DNA of 64,000 nt from an uncultured Blautia sp. (GTDB lineage Bacteria; Bacillota; Clostridia; Lachnospirales; Lachnospiraceae). The notes below the pieces were generated by a model. That model saw nothing but the letters and a program-made list of their open reading frames with translations, made no database searches and was not told the DNA's origin. Both the position numbers and the translations under genes were made by a program. Positions 34,047 to 44,186 of this stretch are shown here, piece after piece (the first letter of the stretch is position 1; each line of letters starts with the position of its first letter). The stretch is taken from NCBI GenBank assembly GCA_900542045.1, contig UQMI01000002.1, positions 1 to 64,000 of the forward strand. The letters are read 5' to 3'.

Positions 34047-36299
34047 ATGAAAGATGAGAAATTACTGGATATGATTCGGGAATCTGCAGAAGAGATTCCC
34101 ATACCGGAGAGCCTGCAGCCGCAGAAGATAAATGAGAAGCTGCAGCAGGCCCGGGGAAAAGCGGAGGGGGAGAAGCCTCCTGAAGGAGAAGAGAAGAAAA
34201 GGAAAATACGCAGAAGGGGGAACTGGTATCTGCCGGCAGCTGCAGTGGCAGCTATGGCGGCTGTATGCATGCTTGTTGTGGGAATTGCCGGAGATTACGG
34301 CAGCGGCAGCGATTCTGTCCTGAATACGGCAGAGGCGGCTTTGGAGACGGCAGAAGCAGAAGAAGAAACGTCCGCGGAGGAGTCGGCCGCAGGCAGTACA
34401 CAGGATAGCAGCACGGCTTCCGGAGTGACGGGAGTGGATGCCTATCTGACAGCGGCGGCCGACTATGAGGAAGTTTATGAGAAACTCCGGGAGAATTACC
34501 AGGAAATAGAAGATGCTGCCATTCCCCATGAGTCCTGGAATCTGGAAAGTGCAGAGGAATCAGAAACTGCAGAGGAGTCAGCCGGAAGTTCTTCGGACGG
34601 AGCGGCCAGTGATACGCATGAAGCTGTGGAAGACGCATCGGATACAGCTCTGATGGGAGGAGAAGTATCGCAGACCAATGTGCAGGTCGAGGGTGTGGAT
34701 GAAGGAGATATCGTAAAGACAGATGGAAAATATATTTTTGTCATGGATCCGGACAACGGAGTGGAGATCGTCCGTGCAGAGGATCTGGCAAGGATGAGCA
34801 CCATATCCTGGGAGACGCCGGGCACGCAGGCCTATGACATGTATCTGGACGGAGAGCGGCTGGCAGTGGTGGCAGGCGTATCGGAAAGTACGCTGCAGAC
34901 ACCATCCTCCAGTACGCAGTGGCTGTATGAAGAAGATGTGGATGCCCGGCTGGAGAGCAGAGACTATCTGGAGATCCTGGTCTATGATATCAGCGACAGG
35001 GAATCTCCTGCGCTGAAAGGGAGTGTGGAACTGGACGGGAGTTACCTTACCTCACGCAAGAACGGCGATTACCTGTATCTGATGAGCCGTTATGATCCGG
35101 ATCTGTCTGCGGAAGAAGAAGAGAGAGACGGCTATGTTCCTCTGGCAGGAGGAGAGCTGCTTCCGTCAGACCGCATTTACCTTCCGAAAGAGGAGAGCAG
35201 CGTTGGATACACGTATTTTGTGGTGGTATCCGTGGATCTGCAGGAGCCGGAGAAGCTGGCAGACCGGTGTGCTGTAGTGACCGAATCCACAGATTTCTAT
35301 GTGAGCCGGGAGAATATTTATGTGACCGGTGTACACTATGGAACGTCGCAGATGACAAATATTGTCCGTTTTTCCTACGCGGATGGACAGATAGAGCCAG
35401 AAGCCGGAGGCTCGGTACCAGGAGTCCTGAATGATTCTTTTTCCATGGATGAGTATCAGGGATATCTGCGGATGGTGACCTGGGAATGGAACGAGGGAGG
35501 TAGCAGCACAGGGCTTTATATCCTGGATCAGGATCTGCAGGTGACCGGCCAGATCACGGACCTGGCTCCGGGTGAAGATTTGAAGTCTTCCCGTTTCCTG
35601 GGCGATACCGGTTACTTTGTCACATTTCTGGAGACCGATCCGCTGTTTTCTGTGGATCTGTCAGATCCGGAAGAGCCCAGGATTCTGGGAGAACTGAAAA
35701 TTCCGGGATTCTCTTCTTATCTCCATTTCTATGGAGAGGACCGGCTGCTGGGAATCGGATGGGAGGATAATGCTTCTGACGGGAGGCGGGAAGTGAAGCT
35801 GTCCATGTTTGATGTCAGCGATCCTGCCGATGTGCAGGAGACAGATAAGAATATCCTGGAAAACGCCGTTTACTGTCCGGGAACGGATCAGTATAAGAGC
35901 ATTCTGGTTCTGGAAGAGCAGAATCTTCTGGGAATGGCATATCGTACGCAGGCTCCCTATGGATCGGGAGGGGCGAGACCCTTTGAAGCAAATGGAACGG
36001 AAGAGAGCGCCACAAGCGGATATTCTCCTTCCTGGAGCGCGTCTTCGAACAACGGAGAATATCCGGAACCGGAGGATTATTATACGCTGTTCCGGTATGT
36101 GGAGGGAGAAGGATTCCAGATTGTATTCCGATGTCTGCTGAACCAGGAAGAAGGATACGGAAAATACGACAGTTATGAGGAACTGGACAGTGTGAGAGGG
36201 ATTACCATCGGGGATATGCTGTATATCGTCATGAGCCGGGGGATATCTGCCTTTCATCTGGGAGATACTGTGGAGAAGACCGGAAGCGTGGTCTGGTAG
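34047..36299 (+). CDS. Membrane beta-propeller protein, probable anti-sigma factor
   Basis: A 750-residue protein. Residues 1-50 are a cytosolic head (MKDEKLLDMIRESAEEIPIPESLQ) of the kind found in anti-sigma partners. A membrane helix spans about 56-76 (YLPAAAVAAMAAVCMLVVGIA). An acidic Ser/Glu linker follows. From about 215 on it is a beta-propeller domain of the PF09826 type, beginning QTNVQVEGVDEGDIVKTDG. It lies 15 bases after the ECF sigma gene. The likely role is to sense an envelope condition through the propeller and hold or release the sigma factor. Sequence supports the domains; the signalling role is inferred. Confidence 0.85.
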   Translation: MKDEKLLDMIRESAEEIPIPESLQPQKINEKLQQARGKAEGEKPPEGEEKKRKIRRRGNWYLPAAAVAAMAAVCMLVVGIAGDYGSGSDSVLNTAEAALETAEAEEETSAEESAAGSTQDSSTASGVTGVDAYLTAAADYEEVYEKLRENYQEIEDAAIPHESWNLESAEESETAEESAGSSSDGAASDTHEAVEDASDTALMGGEVSQTNVQVEGVDEGDIVKTDGKYIFVMDPDNGVEIVRAEDLARMSTISWETPGTQAYDMYLDGERLAVVAGVSESTLQTPSSSTQWLYEEDVDARLESRDYLEILVYDISDRESPALKGSVELDGSYLTSRKNGDYLYLMSRYDPDLSAEEEERDGYVPLAGGELLPSDRIYLPKEESSVGYTYFVVVSVDLQEPEKLADRCAVVTESTDFYVSRENIYVTGVHYGTSQMTNIVRFSYADGQIEPEAGGSVPGVLNDSFSMDEYQGYLRMVTWEWNEGGSSTGLYILDQDLQVTGQITDLAPGEDLKSSRFLGDTGYFVTFLETDPLFSVDLSDPEEPRILGELKIPGFSSYLHFYGEDRLLGIGWEDNASDGRREVKLSMFDVSDPADVQETDKNILENAVYCPGTDQYKSILVLEEQNLLGMAYRTQAPYGSGGARPFEANGTEESATSGYSPSWSASSNNGEYPEPEDYYTLFRYVEGEGFQIVFRCLLNQEEGYGKYDSYEELDSVRGITIGDMLYIVMSRGISAFHLGDTVEKTGSVVW

Positions 36300-36389
36300 A
36301 AAGCCGATCTGTACCAAAGAGGAATTTCGGATAAAGAAGCTGCCATGGCAGCAGTTTGTGAGAATGGACAGTCTGCAGAAAATAGTACC

Positions 36390-36418
36390 TTGCATGTGTT
36401 CTCTGAATGAGCTATACT
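36390..36418 (+). promoter_or_regulatory. asnS promoter
   Basis: TTGCAT at 36390-36395, a 17-base spacer and TATACT at 36413-36418. About 90 bases of leader follow, with no T-box features. Confidence 0.6.
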
Positions 36419-36510
36419 TTAGAATAAGTCCAATGGCCCGGCGGAAAGGGTTCATTGACAGCCGCGGCCGGGAGAGGGAAGAGCCGTAATACAGAGAAGG
36501 AGCATGAGTA

Positions 36511-37902
36511 ATGAAACTGACAACAGTAAAAGAGATTTACAGAGACCGTGACAGTTTCCTGAATCAGGAAGTGACGGTGGGCGGATGGGTGAGAAGCATC
36601 CGCGATTCCAAAACTTTTGGATTTCTGGTGTTGCATGATGGAACGTATTTTGAAACATTACAGGTAGTATATAATGATAAGATGGAGAATTTCCAGGAGA
36701 TTTCCAAGCTGAATGTGGGTGCGGCTGTGATCGTTAAGGGAACTCTGGTACCTACGCCGCAGGCTAAGCAGCCTTTTGAGATTCAGGCAGTGGAAGTACA
36801 GGTGGAGGGGGCGTCGGCGCCGGATTATCCTCTGCAGAAGAAACGTCATGGAATGGAGTATCTGCGGACGATTACCCATCTGAGACCGAGGACCAACACT
36901 TTCCAGGCAGTGTTCCGTGTACGTTCTCTGGTGGCCTATGCGATCCATCAGTTTTTCCAGGAAAGAGGTTTTGTTTATGTGCATACGCCCCTGATTACCG
37001 GAAGCGACTGTGAAGGAGCCGGAGAGATGTTCCGGGTAACCACCCTGGATATGGAGAATCCGCCAAAGACAGAAGATGGAAACGTAGATTACAGCCAGGA
37101 TTTCTTCGGAAAAGAGACCAATCTTACGGTAAGCGGCCAGCTTAACGGCGAGACCTTTGCTCAGGCGTTCCGCAATATTTATACGTTTGGTCCCACCTTC
37201 CGGGCGGAGAATTCCAATACGACCCGTCATGCAGCGGAGTTCTGGATGATCGAGCCGGAATGCGCGTTTGCGGATCTGCAGGATAATATGGATCTGGCGG
37301 AAGCCATGCTGAAATATGTGATCAATTATGTACTGGAACATGCGCCGGAAGAGATGAAGTTCTTCAATTCTTTTGTGGATAAAGGGCTGATCGAACGTCT
37401 GCAGCATGTGGCCAATTCGGAATTTGGTCATGTGACCTACACAGAAGCCATCGAAATTCTGGAGAAGAACAATGACAAATTTGAGTACAAAGTGTTCTGG
37501 GGCTGTGATCTGCAGACTGAGCATGAGCGCTATCTTACCGAGCAGGTATTCCAGCGCCCGGTATTTGTAACAGATTATCCCAAGGAGATCAAGGCTTTCT
37601 ATATGAAGCAGAATGAAGACGGCAAAACGGTGGCAGCCATGGACTGTCTGGTTCCGGGGATCGGAGAGATCATCGGCGGAAGCCAGAGAGAGGATGATTA
37701 TGATAAGCTTCTGACACGTATGCGGGAGCTGGGATTAAGAGAAGAAGATTATGGATTCTATCTGGATCTTCGGAAATATGGTTCTACCCGTCATTCTGGA
37801 TTTGGACTGGGATTCGAGCGCTGCGTCATGTATCTGACCGGTATGTCCAATATCCGTGACGTGATCCCATTCCCACGAACAGTTAAGAACTGCGATCTGT
37901 AA
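36511..37902 (+). CDS. asnS: Asparaginyl-tRNA synthetase
   Basis: A 463-residue class II synthetase. The N-terminal OB fold ([19 protein letters not shown]) binds the anticodon. Motif 2 is [19 protein letters not shown], and motif 3 is [15 protein letters not shown]. The insertion and motif pattern match AsnRS rather than AspRS. AGAAGGAG precedes the ATG. It has its own promoter and is followed by a hairpin. Confidence 0.97.
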   Translation: MKLTTVKEIYRDRDSFLNQEVTVGGWVRSIRDSKTFGFLVLHDGTYFETLQVVYNDKMENFQEISKLNVGAAVIVKGTLVPTPQAKQPFEIQAVEVQVEGASAPDYPLQKKRHGMEYLRTITHLRPRTNTFQAVFRVRSLVAYAIHQFFQERGFVYVHTPLITGSDCEGAGEMFRVTTLDMENPPKTEDGNVDYSQDFFGKETNLTVSGQLNGETFAQAFRNIYTFGPTFRAENSNTTRHAAEFWMIEPECAFADLQDNMDLAEAMLKYVINYVLEHAPEEMKFFNSFVDKGLIERLQHVANSEFGHVTYTEAIEILEKNNDKFEYKVFWGCDLQTEHERYLTEQVFQRPVFVTDYPKEIKAFYMKQNEDGKTVAAMDCLVPGIGEIIGGSQREDDYDKLLTRMRELGLREEDYGFYLDLRKYGSTRHSGFGLGFERCVMYLTGMSNIRDVIPFPRTVKNCDL

Positions 37903-37980
37903 GAACAGAGGAGAGAAGGGACCAGGGCAAAAGGTCAGGTTTCACCGGATATCTTTTGCATCTGGAATTTGTAGAGACAA

Positions 37981-38024
37981 AAAGCTGCAATTTTCGCCGG
38001 AGCTGCCGGCGGGGTTGCAGCTTT
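37981..38024 (+). terminator. Hairpin between asnS and the SbcD-like gene
   Basis: AAAGCTGCAA (37981-37990) pairs with TTGCAGCTTT (38015-38024), with an inner GCCGG/CCGGC stem. It is a probable terminator. Confidence 0.6.
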
Positions 38025-38051
38025 CCTGTATGATTGGAAAGGATTTGATTT

Positions 38052-39107
38052 ATGAAGTTTATACATATGGCAGATGTGCATCTGGGGGCAACTCCGGACA
38101 AAGGAGAAAGCTGGAGCGACGCAAGGGCCCGGGAAATCTGGGATACCTTTCGCCGTGCCATTGCATTTGCCGGAGAAGAAAAGGCAGATTTGCTGCTGAT
38201 CTCAGGGGACCTGTTTCACCGGCAGCCATTGGTAAAAGAGTTAAAAGAGGTGAACTATCTGTTTTCCTCTATTCCTGATACAGAAATTGTGCTGACCGCA
38301 GGAAATCATGATTATCTGAGAGCAGATTCGGCATATCTGAAGTTCCCCTGGGCCGGGAATGTGACCGGTATCTGGGAAGAACAGCCGGCTGCCTATGAGC
38401 TTCCCGGGCTTCATACATGGGTGTATGGATGCAGTTATTACGGCAGAGAGCAGAAGGAGCCCATCTATGATTCCCTGCGTCCCAACGGACAAAAAGGCAA
38501 ACATATCCTGCTGGCCCATGGAGGAGATGCTTCCCATGCGCCGCTGGACTTATCGAGGCTGCGGAATGCAGGCTTTGATTATGTTGCCCTGGGGCACATT
38601 CACAAACCCAGGATCCTGTCGGAAAATATGGCCTATGCAGGAGCTCTGGAACCTCTGGACCGGAATGACACCGGCAGCCATGGGATAATCCTGGGCGAAT
38701 GGGACACCAGGGGAACTCTGCAGCTTCGCATGGTTCCCATGGCTGCCAGAGAATACAGAGATCTGGAAATACCGGTACGGCCGGATACCACCCAGTTTTC
38801 GCTGGAAGAGCAGATCACCTATGAGATCCGGCAGAAGGGGGCGGCTCATCTGTACCGGATTCTGCTGACCGGGCGCAGAGATGCAGAAAAGGATTTTGAA
38901 CTGCTGCGGTTGAAAACCCTGGGAAATATTACCCAGGTGGAGGATGCCAGCACACCGGATTATAATTTAAAAGAACTGATGAACAGGTATGAAGGAACTC
39001 TGATCGGCGAATACATCGGGAGTTTCCTGGAGAAAGAAGCCATGACAGAAGTGGAAGAGATGGCTTTGTTTTACGGCCTTCATGCAATGTTGGAGGGACG
39101 GCTATGA
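38052..39107 (+). CDS. SbcD/YhaO-type DNA repair exonuclease subunit
   Basis: A 351-residue calcineurin-like phosphoesterase. The metal-binding motifs are DVHLG near residue 9, GDLFHR, GNHDY, LLAHGG and LGHIHK. The arrangement matches SbcD/Mre11-type nucleases and YhaO. It overlaps the next gene by four bases (ATGA), and that gene encodes an SbcC-like ATPase, so the two probably form a nuclease-ATPase complex acting on DNA ends. The ATG at 38052 is preceded by GGAAAGGA. Confidence 0.9.
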   Translation: MKFIHMADVHLGATPDKGESWSDARAREIWDTFRRAIAFAGEEKADLLLISGDLFHRQPLVKELKEVNYLFSSIPDTEIVLTAGNHDYLRADSAYLKFPWAGNVTGIWEEQPAAYELPGLHTWVYGCSYYGREQKEPIYDSLRPNGQKGKHILLAHGGDASHAPLDLSRLRNAGFDYVALGHIHKPRILSENMAYAGALEPLDRNDTGSHGIILGEWDTRGTLQLRMVPMAAREYRDLEIPVRPDTTQFSLEEQITYEIRQKGAAHLYRILLTGRRDAEKDFELLRLKTLGNITQVEDASTPDYNLKELMNRYEGTLIGEYIGSFLEKEAMTEVEEMALFYGLHAMLEGRL

Positions 39108-40618
39108 AAATCTTACAGGTGGCAGTGAAAAATTTCGGATGTCTTCAGCAAAAGGAATTTACTCTGCGGGATGGACTAAATATTATGTACGGCACCAATG
39201 AAAGCGGGAAAACAACGCTGCATACGTTTATCAAGAGCATGTTTTTCGGTATGCGGAGGCAGCGGGGAAGAGCGGCAAGGACGGACAGCTACAGCCGTTA
39301 CGAACCCTGGGAGAACAGCGGTTATTATGGAGGGAGCATCCGTTTTGCATGCGGCGGAAGGAAGTTTCGTCTGGACCGGGGATTCCAAAAGGAGCGTGCA
39401 GGAGCGGCTCTGGTCTGTGAAACAGACGGTGAGCAGCTGAGTATTGGCGATGGAGATCTGAAGATGCTTCTTGGAGGCATCAGTGAGAGTATCTATGATA
39501 ATACGGTATCCATCGGGCAGCTTCGGGCGGGTACCGGACAGGAACTGGCCATGGAACTGAAAAATTATATGGCGAACTGCCAGGACAGCGGAGATGGAGA
39601 ACTGAATCTGGAGAGGACATTTGCCATTCTGAAAAAGGAGAAGAAAGAGTTGTCCGGTCAGCTGTTAAATGAACAGCAGGAATATCAGAGAAGAGGAGAG
39701 CATCTTCAGGAACAGATCCTCCATCAGGAAGAAGAACTGAAACGTCTGGAGACAAATCTTGAGCAGAATCAGGCGGGTATGGACCGGGCCAGGGAAAATG
39801 CGGAGCAGGGAGCTGCTGTGGGAGGCATGTCAGCCGTATGGAATATAGGTATGCTGCTGGTGGCCTTCGGCGCCGGGATTGCCCTGGCATTTCTGGAAGG
39901 ATGGCTCCGGGTGGTTCCGGTTCTGTTGGGACTGGCGGCAGAAGGAGTTCTGCTTTATTTCCGCAGCAGACGGATGAAGACTCTGCGCCGGATGCGCAGA
40001 AAAGAGCATCAGAAAAAAGACAGCCGTGCCCGGGAGCTGGAACGGCTGGGTTTTATCCGGGAACATCTTCTGGAGGAAATTGCAGAAAAGCGTACATTGC
40101 TGGAGAATCTGCGCAGTGAGCAGGAAGAGTATTACAATGAAAAGCCTTCTTATCAGGGACTTCCGGAGAAATTGAAAGCGCTGGATCTGGCAGTTTCCAC
40201 CATTGACAGAATTTCCGGCGAAATGCAGGGGAGGATCGGAAACAGACTGCGGAAGCGCACTTCAGAAATTTTCCGGGAAATTACAGAAGGAAAATACCAT
40301 CAGGTACTGTTGGATGAAGATTTCCGGATCTCTGTGGATACCGGTGAACATTTGATTCCCCTGGAGCAGTTGAGCCGGGGAACAATGGAACAGCTTTATT
40401 TTTCCCTGCGGATGGCGGCTTCGGAGATTCTCTGTCAGGAAGAGAGCCTGCCGCTGCTCCTGGACGATGTATTTGTCATGTACGATGAGAAACGTCTGGC
40501 CCAGACCCTGAAATGGCTGGCAAAATGCGGAAAGCAGGTGCTCCTGTGTACCTGCCATACCAGAGAGGCAAAGCTTCTGAGACAGATGGGGCTGCCTTTT
40601 CATGAGATCCGTCTGTAG
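39104..40618 (+). CDS. Compact SbcC/YhaN-like ATPase with membrane segments
   Basis: A 504-residue SMC-like ATPase, about half the length of typical SbcC. The Walker A motif is YGTNESGKTT (residues 29-38). The signature LSRGTMEQLYFSLRMA and Walker B LPLLLDDVF are near the C-terminus. Coiled-coil segments occupy about 175-232 and 290-345. Between them are two hydrophobic stretches (about 244-264 and 268-287) where SbcC would carry its long arms and zinc hook. This suggests a membrane-attached form, as in YhaN-like proteins. It is coupled to the preceding nuclease gene by a four-base overlap. Confidence 0.85.
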   Translation: MKILQVAVKNFGCLQQKEFTLRDGLNIMYGTNESGKTTLHTFIKSMFFGMRRQRGRAARTDSYSRYEPWENSGYYGGSIRFACGGRKFRLDRGFQKERAGAALVCETDGEQLSIGDGDLKMLLGGISESIYDNTVSIGQLRAGTGQELAMELKNYMANCQDSGDGELNLERTFAILKKEKKELSGQLLNEQQEYQRRGEHLQEQILHQEEELKRLETNLEQNQAGMDRARENAEQGAAVGGMSAVWNIGMLLVAFGAGIALAFLEGWLRVVPVLLGLAAEGVLLYFRSRRMKTLRRMRRKEHQKKDSRARELERLGFIREHLLEEIAEKRTLLENLRSEQEEYYNEKPSYQGLPEKLKALDLAVSTIDRISGEMQGRIGNRLRKRTSEIFREITEGKYHQVLLDEDFRISVDTGEHLIPLEQLSRGTMEQLYFSLRMAASEILCQEESLPLLLDDVFVMYDEKRLAQTLKWLAKCGKQVLLCTCHTREAKLLRQMGLPFHEIRL

Positions 40619-40667
40619 AGATGGCGGGGAAAAGAAGCTTTGGCCATGGCATATGAACAGTGGTATA

Positions 40668-40700
40668 GAAAAAAGAATCCTGCAGGCAGGATTCTTTTTT
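40668..40700. terminator. Bidirectional terminator
   Basis: GAATCCTG (40675-40682) pairs with CAGGATTC (40687-40694), flanked by A-run and T-run. It serves both the ATPase gene and the converging prs gene. Confidence 0.8.
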
Positions 40701-40704
40701 CGGA

Positions 40705-41892
40705 TTATTTATCCCCATACTGTGCCTTGTAGTTGGTGATGCAGCGATTGATACGGTCAATGGGGGTCAGCAGATGGCTGATGGATACATCGTGATTCAA
40801 AGTATCAATGAGCAGAGCGATGTACTTGCTCATATCGCAGGTCACATAATAGTTTTTGGAAAGCAGTTCCGGGGACTGATAGATCAGGTTGGTGGTGTAC
40901 AGCCCATCGAACATTCCCTCCTGAAATGCTTTGTCAAATTTCGCCAGCCCATCTGTAAACAGGCCGAAGGTGGAGAAAATGAAGATCTTATTGGCTTTAC
41001 GTTCTTTGAGCAGTTCTGCTACTTCCAGGATGGTATTTCCGGAAGAGATCATATCATCAATAATGATCATGTTCTTTCCTTCTACCTTGGCTCCCAGGAA
41101 TTCGTTGGCAACCACCGGATGGCGTCCGTTGACCACACGGGAATAATCCCGGCGTTTGTAGAACATACCCATGTCTACGCCCATTACATTGGCCAGCTGA
41201 ATGGCGCGGTTCATGCTGCCTTCATCCGGGCTGATGACCATCAGATGACCGCTGTCGATCTTCAGATCTTTTTCCTGGTTCAGCAGTGCTTTAATGAACT
41301 GGTAAACAGTGGTGACTGTTTCAAATCCATGCAGTGGTGTGGCGTTCTGTACTCTGGAATCATGTGCATCGAATGTAAGGATATTTTCCACTCCCATGCT
41401 GACCAGTTCCTGAAGCGCTGTGGCGCAGTCCAGAGATTCTCTGGAAGTCCGTTTCAACTGACGGCTTTCATAAAGGTAAGGCATGATCACGTTCAGCCTT
41501 CTGGCTTTGCCGGCAATGGCGGCGATGACACGCTTCAGATCCTGGAAATGATCATCCGGTGACATCAGGTTCGTATATGGTCCGATGGGATACGTCATGC
41601 TGTAGTTGCATACATCCACCATGATATAGATATCATCTCCGCGGACAGATTCTTTGATGGTGGCCTTTGCCTCTCCGGAACCAAAACGGGGAACACTGGT
41701 CTGGATCAGGTAGGAATCCCGTTCATAACCTTCAAAAGCAATGCTGGATTTGTGTTCGTGCTGCCTTTCTTTTCTCCATTTGACAAGCCACTGGTCTACC
41801 GCTGCTCCCAGTTCGGCGCAGCTTTCCAGCGAGATCAGCCCCAGTCTGCCGGCTGGAAGTGTTTCCAAATCTTTGTTGTTGCCCTGTCCCAT
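40705..41892 (-). CDS. prs: Ribose-phosphate pyrophosphokinase, long form
   Basis: A 395-residue PRPP synthase. The PRPP loop is MIIIDDMISSGNTI, and the catalytic-flap and ATP regions are visible (PYLYESRQLKRTSRES, FDAHDSRVQNATP). It is longer than the classical 315-residue enzyme, with an N-terminal extension of about 70 residues, as in a branch common in Clostridia. AGGAGG lies inside the end of the upstream dnaI-like gene and only one base separates the genes, so they are cotranscribed. PRPP feeds nucleotide, histidine and tryptophan synthesis. Confidence 0.92.
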   Translation of the reverse strand: MGQGNNKDLETLPAGRLGLISLESCAELGAAVDQWLVKWRKERQHEHKSSIAFEGYERDSYLIQTSVPRFGSGEAKATIKESVRGDDIYIMVDVCNYSMTYPIGPYTNLMSPDDHFQDLKRVIAAIAGKARRLNVIMPYLYESRQLKRTSRESLDCATALQELVSMGVENILTFDAHDSRVQNATPLHGFETVTTVYQFIKALLNQEKDLKIDSGHLMVISPDEGSMNRAIQLANVMGVDMGMFYKRRDYSRVVNGRHPVVANEFLGAKVEGKNMIIIDDMISSGNTILEVAELLKERKANKIFIFSTFGLFTDGLAKFDKAFQEGMFDGLYTTNLIYQSPELLSKNYYVTCDMSKYIALLIDTLNHDVSISHLLTPIDRINRCITNYKAQYGDK

Positions 41893-41893
41893 G

Positions 41894-42880
41894 TTATTTT
41901 CCTCCTAATAAAGTTTTTTGAATTCGAATATCCTGTCCGATCAGGGAAATCATGTCATAATGGCTCAGTATACGGGAGAATATTCTTTCGGAATAGGTCT
42001 CCTTGAAAATGTTTAATCCCAGATTGGTGGAAATAATAGTAGATTTTTTGCGCATGATGCGTTCATTGATGCACAGAAAAAGCTGTGAGGTCACAAAGCT
42101 GTTGTTGAGCTCTGTTCCCAGGTCATCAATGATCAGCAGGTCACAGTCGAAGACAGGTTCCTGTAACTGGGATTCCTGTGTTGTTTTGCCGAAGGTATTG
42201 CGCGCAAACAAATCAAATAGATCAAAAGCTGAAAAATAAACAACCCAGTGTGTGCTGTTGATCAGTTCCCTGGCAATGCAGTGGGAAAGAAAGGTTTTAC
42301 CCACTCCTGTATCTCCGTAGAGAAACAGGTTGCGGAAGGAAGTATCAAAGGTCTGGATAAAAAGTTTAGCTTTGTCTACTGCCCGTTTGGCTGTTTCATA
42401 GGCAGTAAGACCGGTTGTTTCGTTTCTTATTGTAGCAGAATAATAGTCGAAAGAAAAGTGTTCAAAGTTTTCTTTTTCCAGAATTTCGCCCAGATTCGAC
42501 TGGGAATACAGCAGATCAATAGCGGCTTTTTTGAAGCAGATACATTTTTCATTTCCCACGTAGCCGGTGTCCTCGCACAAAGGACAGTCATAATGCATAT
42601 CCAGATAATCCGCAGGATAGCCGTGGGAAGTAAGAATATCTATGCGTTCCCGGGAAAGCTGCCGGACCTTTTCCCTGAGATCATCGGTTCCGGTCTCGGA
42701 ACCGTTCATCAGAGCTTCTGCTTTCTGGATGCTGCAGGAAGAGACTTCCCGGTCGATTTCCTGCATCCGGGGAAAACGAAGGTATATTTCCCGCACGTGT
42801 TCTTCTAATTGCTGCCGGTTCCGGTTCTGGCGCCGGCCATATTCCCGCATGATGGTATCATATTGTGTATTCTGTAGCAT
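41894..42880 (-). CDS. DnaI/DnaC-type helicase-loading ATPase
   Basis: A 328-residue AAA+ ATPase. The zinc-finger motif CPLCEDTGYVGNEKCIC lies in the N-terminal third. Walker A is GDTGVGKTFLSH and Walker B LLIIDDLG. SERIFSRIL near the end is the sensor/Arg-finger region. These proteins load the replicative helicase at the origin. The gene directly follows a DnaD-domain gene on the same strand, and a DnaA-box cluster lies upstream of that gene. The prs gene follows one base after the stop. Confidence 0.9.
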   Translation of the reverse strand: MLQNTQYDTIMREYGRRQNRNRQQLEEHVREIYLRFPRMQEIDREVSSCSIQKAEALMNGSETGTDDLREKVRQLSRERIDILTSHGYPADYLDMHYDCPLCEDTGYVGNEKCICFKKAAIDLLYSQSNLGEILEKENFEHFSFDYYSATIRNETTGLTAYETAKRAVDKAKLFIQTFDTSFRNLFLYGDTGVGKTFLSHCIARELINSTHWVVYFSAFDLFDLFARNTFGKTTQESQLQEPVFDCDLLIIDDLGTELNNSFVTSQLFLCINERIMRKKSTIISTNLGLNIFKETYSERIFSRILSHYDMISLIGQDIRIQKTLLGGK

Positions 42881-42890
42881 ACAAACTCCT

Positions 42891-44024
42891 TTACCGGGTC
42901 AAAAGCTGTTTTTCCAGTGATTCATAATCGTAGTCCCGCTGATGGAAATTGTTGAAACGGTTTCTGGATCCCTGATTGTTTTGGGTGTTTGTTTTGGCAG
43001 CGGTTTTTTTGCGGTTATGTTTTGTATCCAGAGGCGCAATATCTTCCAGATGGCGGACATTGTTCTTTTTCCAGTCTTCCAGGATCCGGTCCGCGTATTG
43101 GAAGCTGGGCTGTCCGGTCTGAAGGACCGTCCTGGTGCAGGCTTCCTTGATGATATCCAGGGTAAATCCATATTCGTTCAGCCAGGTGTCCATAATGGAA
43201 ATCTCCGCATCTACAGGATTCCGGTTCTTAACGCCAAGAGCCTTGAGAATGGAAAAATAATTCTTATTGTAAAGTGTGGATTCTTCTTTTGCCTGGTCTA
43301 CGGTGAAAATGCCCTTTTCCGCCCAGGAAAGAGCTACCCGCTCAATATAGCGGATACTGCGGTGCCCTCCGGAAACACAGTATTCGATCAGATATTCGAT
43401 CAGCTCACAGGGAAGCTTCAGCTGATCATAAAAATAGGCAATTTTTCCTGTATCTGTAGAGCTTAAGGTACGGCCCAGATATTGTTCGGCGATAAAGAGA
43501 AGCTGTGCAAAGTCTTCATCATCCTGAAGCTTCTTTAATACTTCTCTGGAAACCTCGCGGGAAGGTGTCCCGGATTTGGAAAGAGGTTCCTGACTGGCGG
43601 CATGTACATCTGACGCAGAAGGTTCCTGGATGGCTGAGGCTGCTGGTTTGGCGGCAGAGATGGCAAGTTCTTCCTGTTCTGTCTGCAGTACAGGCTGGCT
43701 GGCTGCGGAAATCTGTTCCTCTGATCCCTGAAGGGAGAGGAGGCGGATGCCGGAAAGTTTCCGGGAAGAGTCAAAGGACAATTCCAGGACACCGGCCTTG
43801 TCCCAGTATTTCAGCGCGCGGAGGATATCCCGTTCGGTACAGTTCAGTGCATCTGCGCCGTCAGCAAGAGTAAAGGAAGCGGAAGCATCGGACAGGATCC
43901 GGAGAAGGTAAAGATAAACTTTTACAAATTCCCCGTTGGCTTCCGGCATATAGTTCTGGATAAAGACATTGGGTACGATAGTCACTCCGTCAGAGGATGT
44001 TTTTTGTATGGAAATCTGTGTCAT
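42891..44024 (-). CDS. DnaD-domain replication protein
   Basis: A 377-residue protein with an N-terminal winged-helix region (FVKVYLYLLRILSDA, CTERDILRALKYWDKAGVLEL), a Ser/Ala-rich linker, and a C-terminal DnaD/DnaB2 domain (LSSTDTGKIAYFYDQLKLP, LIEYLIEYCV, SWAEKGIFTVDQA). The basic tail probably binds DNA. The ATG at 44024 follows AGCAGG; an in-frame ATG at 44051 would add nine residues. It is first in an operon with the helicase loader. Its upstream region, 44187-44423, is packed with DnaA-box sequences. Confidence 0.88.
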   Translation of the reverse strand: MTQISIQKTSSDGVTIVPNVFIQNYMPEANGEFVKVYLYLLRILSDASASFTLADGADALNCTERDILRALKYWDKAGVLELSFDSSRKLSGIRLLSLQGSEEQISAASQPVLQTEQEELAISAAKPAASAIQEPSASDVHAASQEPLSKSGTPSREVSREVLKKLQDDEDFAQLLFIAEQYLGRTLSSTDTGKIAYFYDQLKLPCELIEYLIEYCVSGGHRSIRYIERVALSWAEKGIFTVDQAKEESTLYNKNYFSILKALGVKNRNPVDAEISIMDTWLNEYGFTLDIIKEACTRTVLQTGQPSFQYADRILEDWKKNNVRHLEDIAPLDTKHNRKKTAAKTNTQNNQGSRNRFNNFHQRDYDYESLEKQLLTR

Positions 44025-44186
44025 TCTAAAACCTGCTTTCTGAACGGACATATCACAGGTGCAGGTACAGGTGCACTCTGGCTGTCCGGGATTATTTGTA
44101 GTATTCCTGGATTATAGCATAGACTTTTTCAAAAAGAAATAGGGTGGAAAAATTAGATTTCCACGGAAGATTTCCACAAAAAGGAG

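Noticed and set aside
36300..36510. T-box leader before asnS
   Set aside because: No T-box sequence, specifier loop or terminator/antiterminator pair is visible, and the leader is too short.
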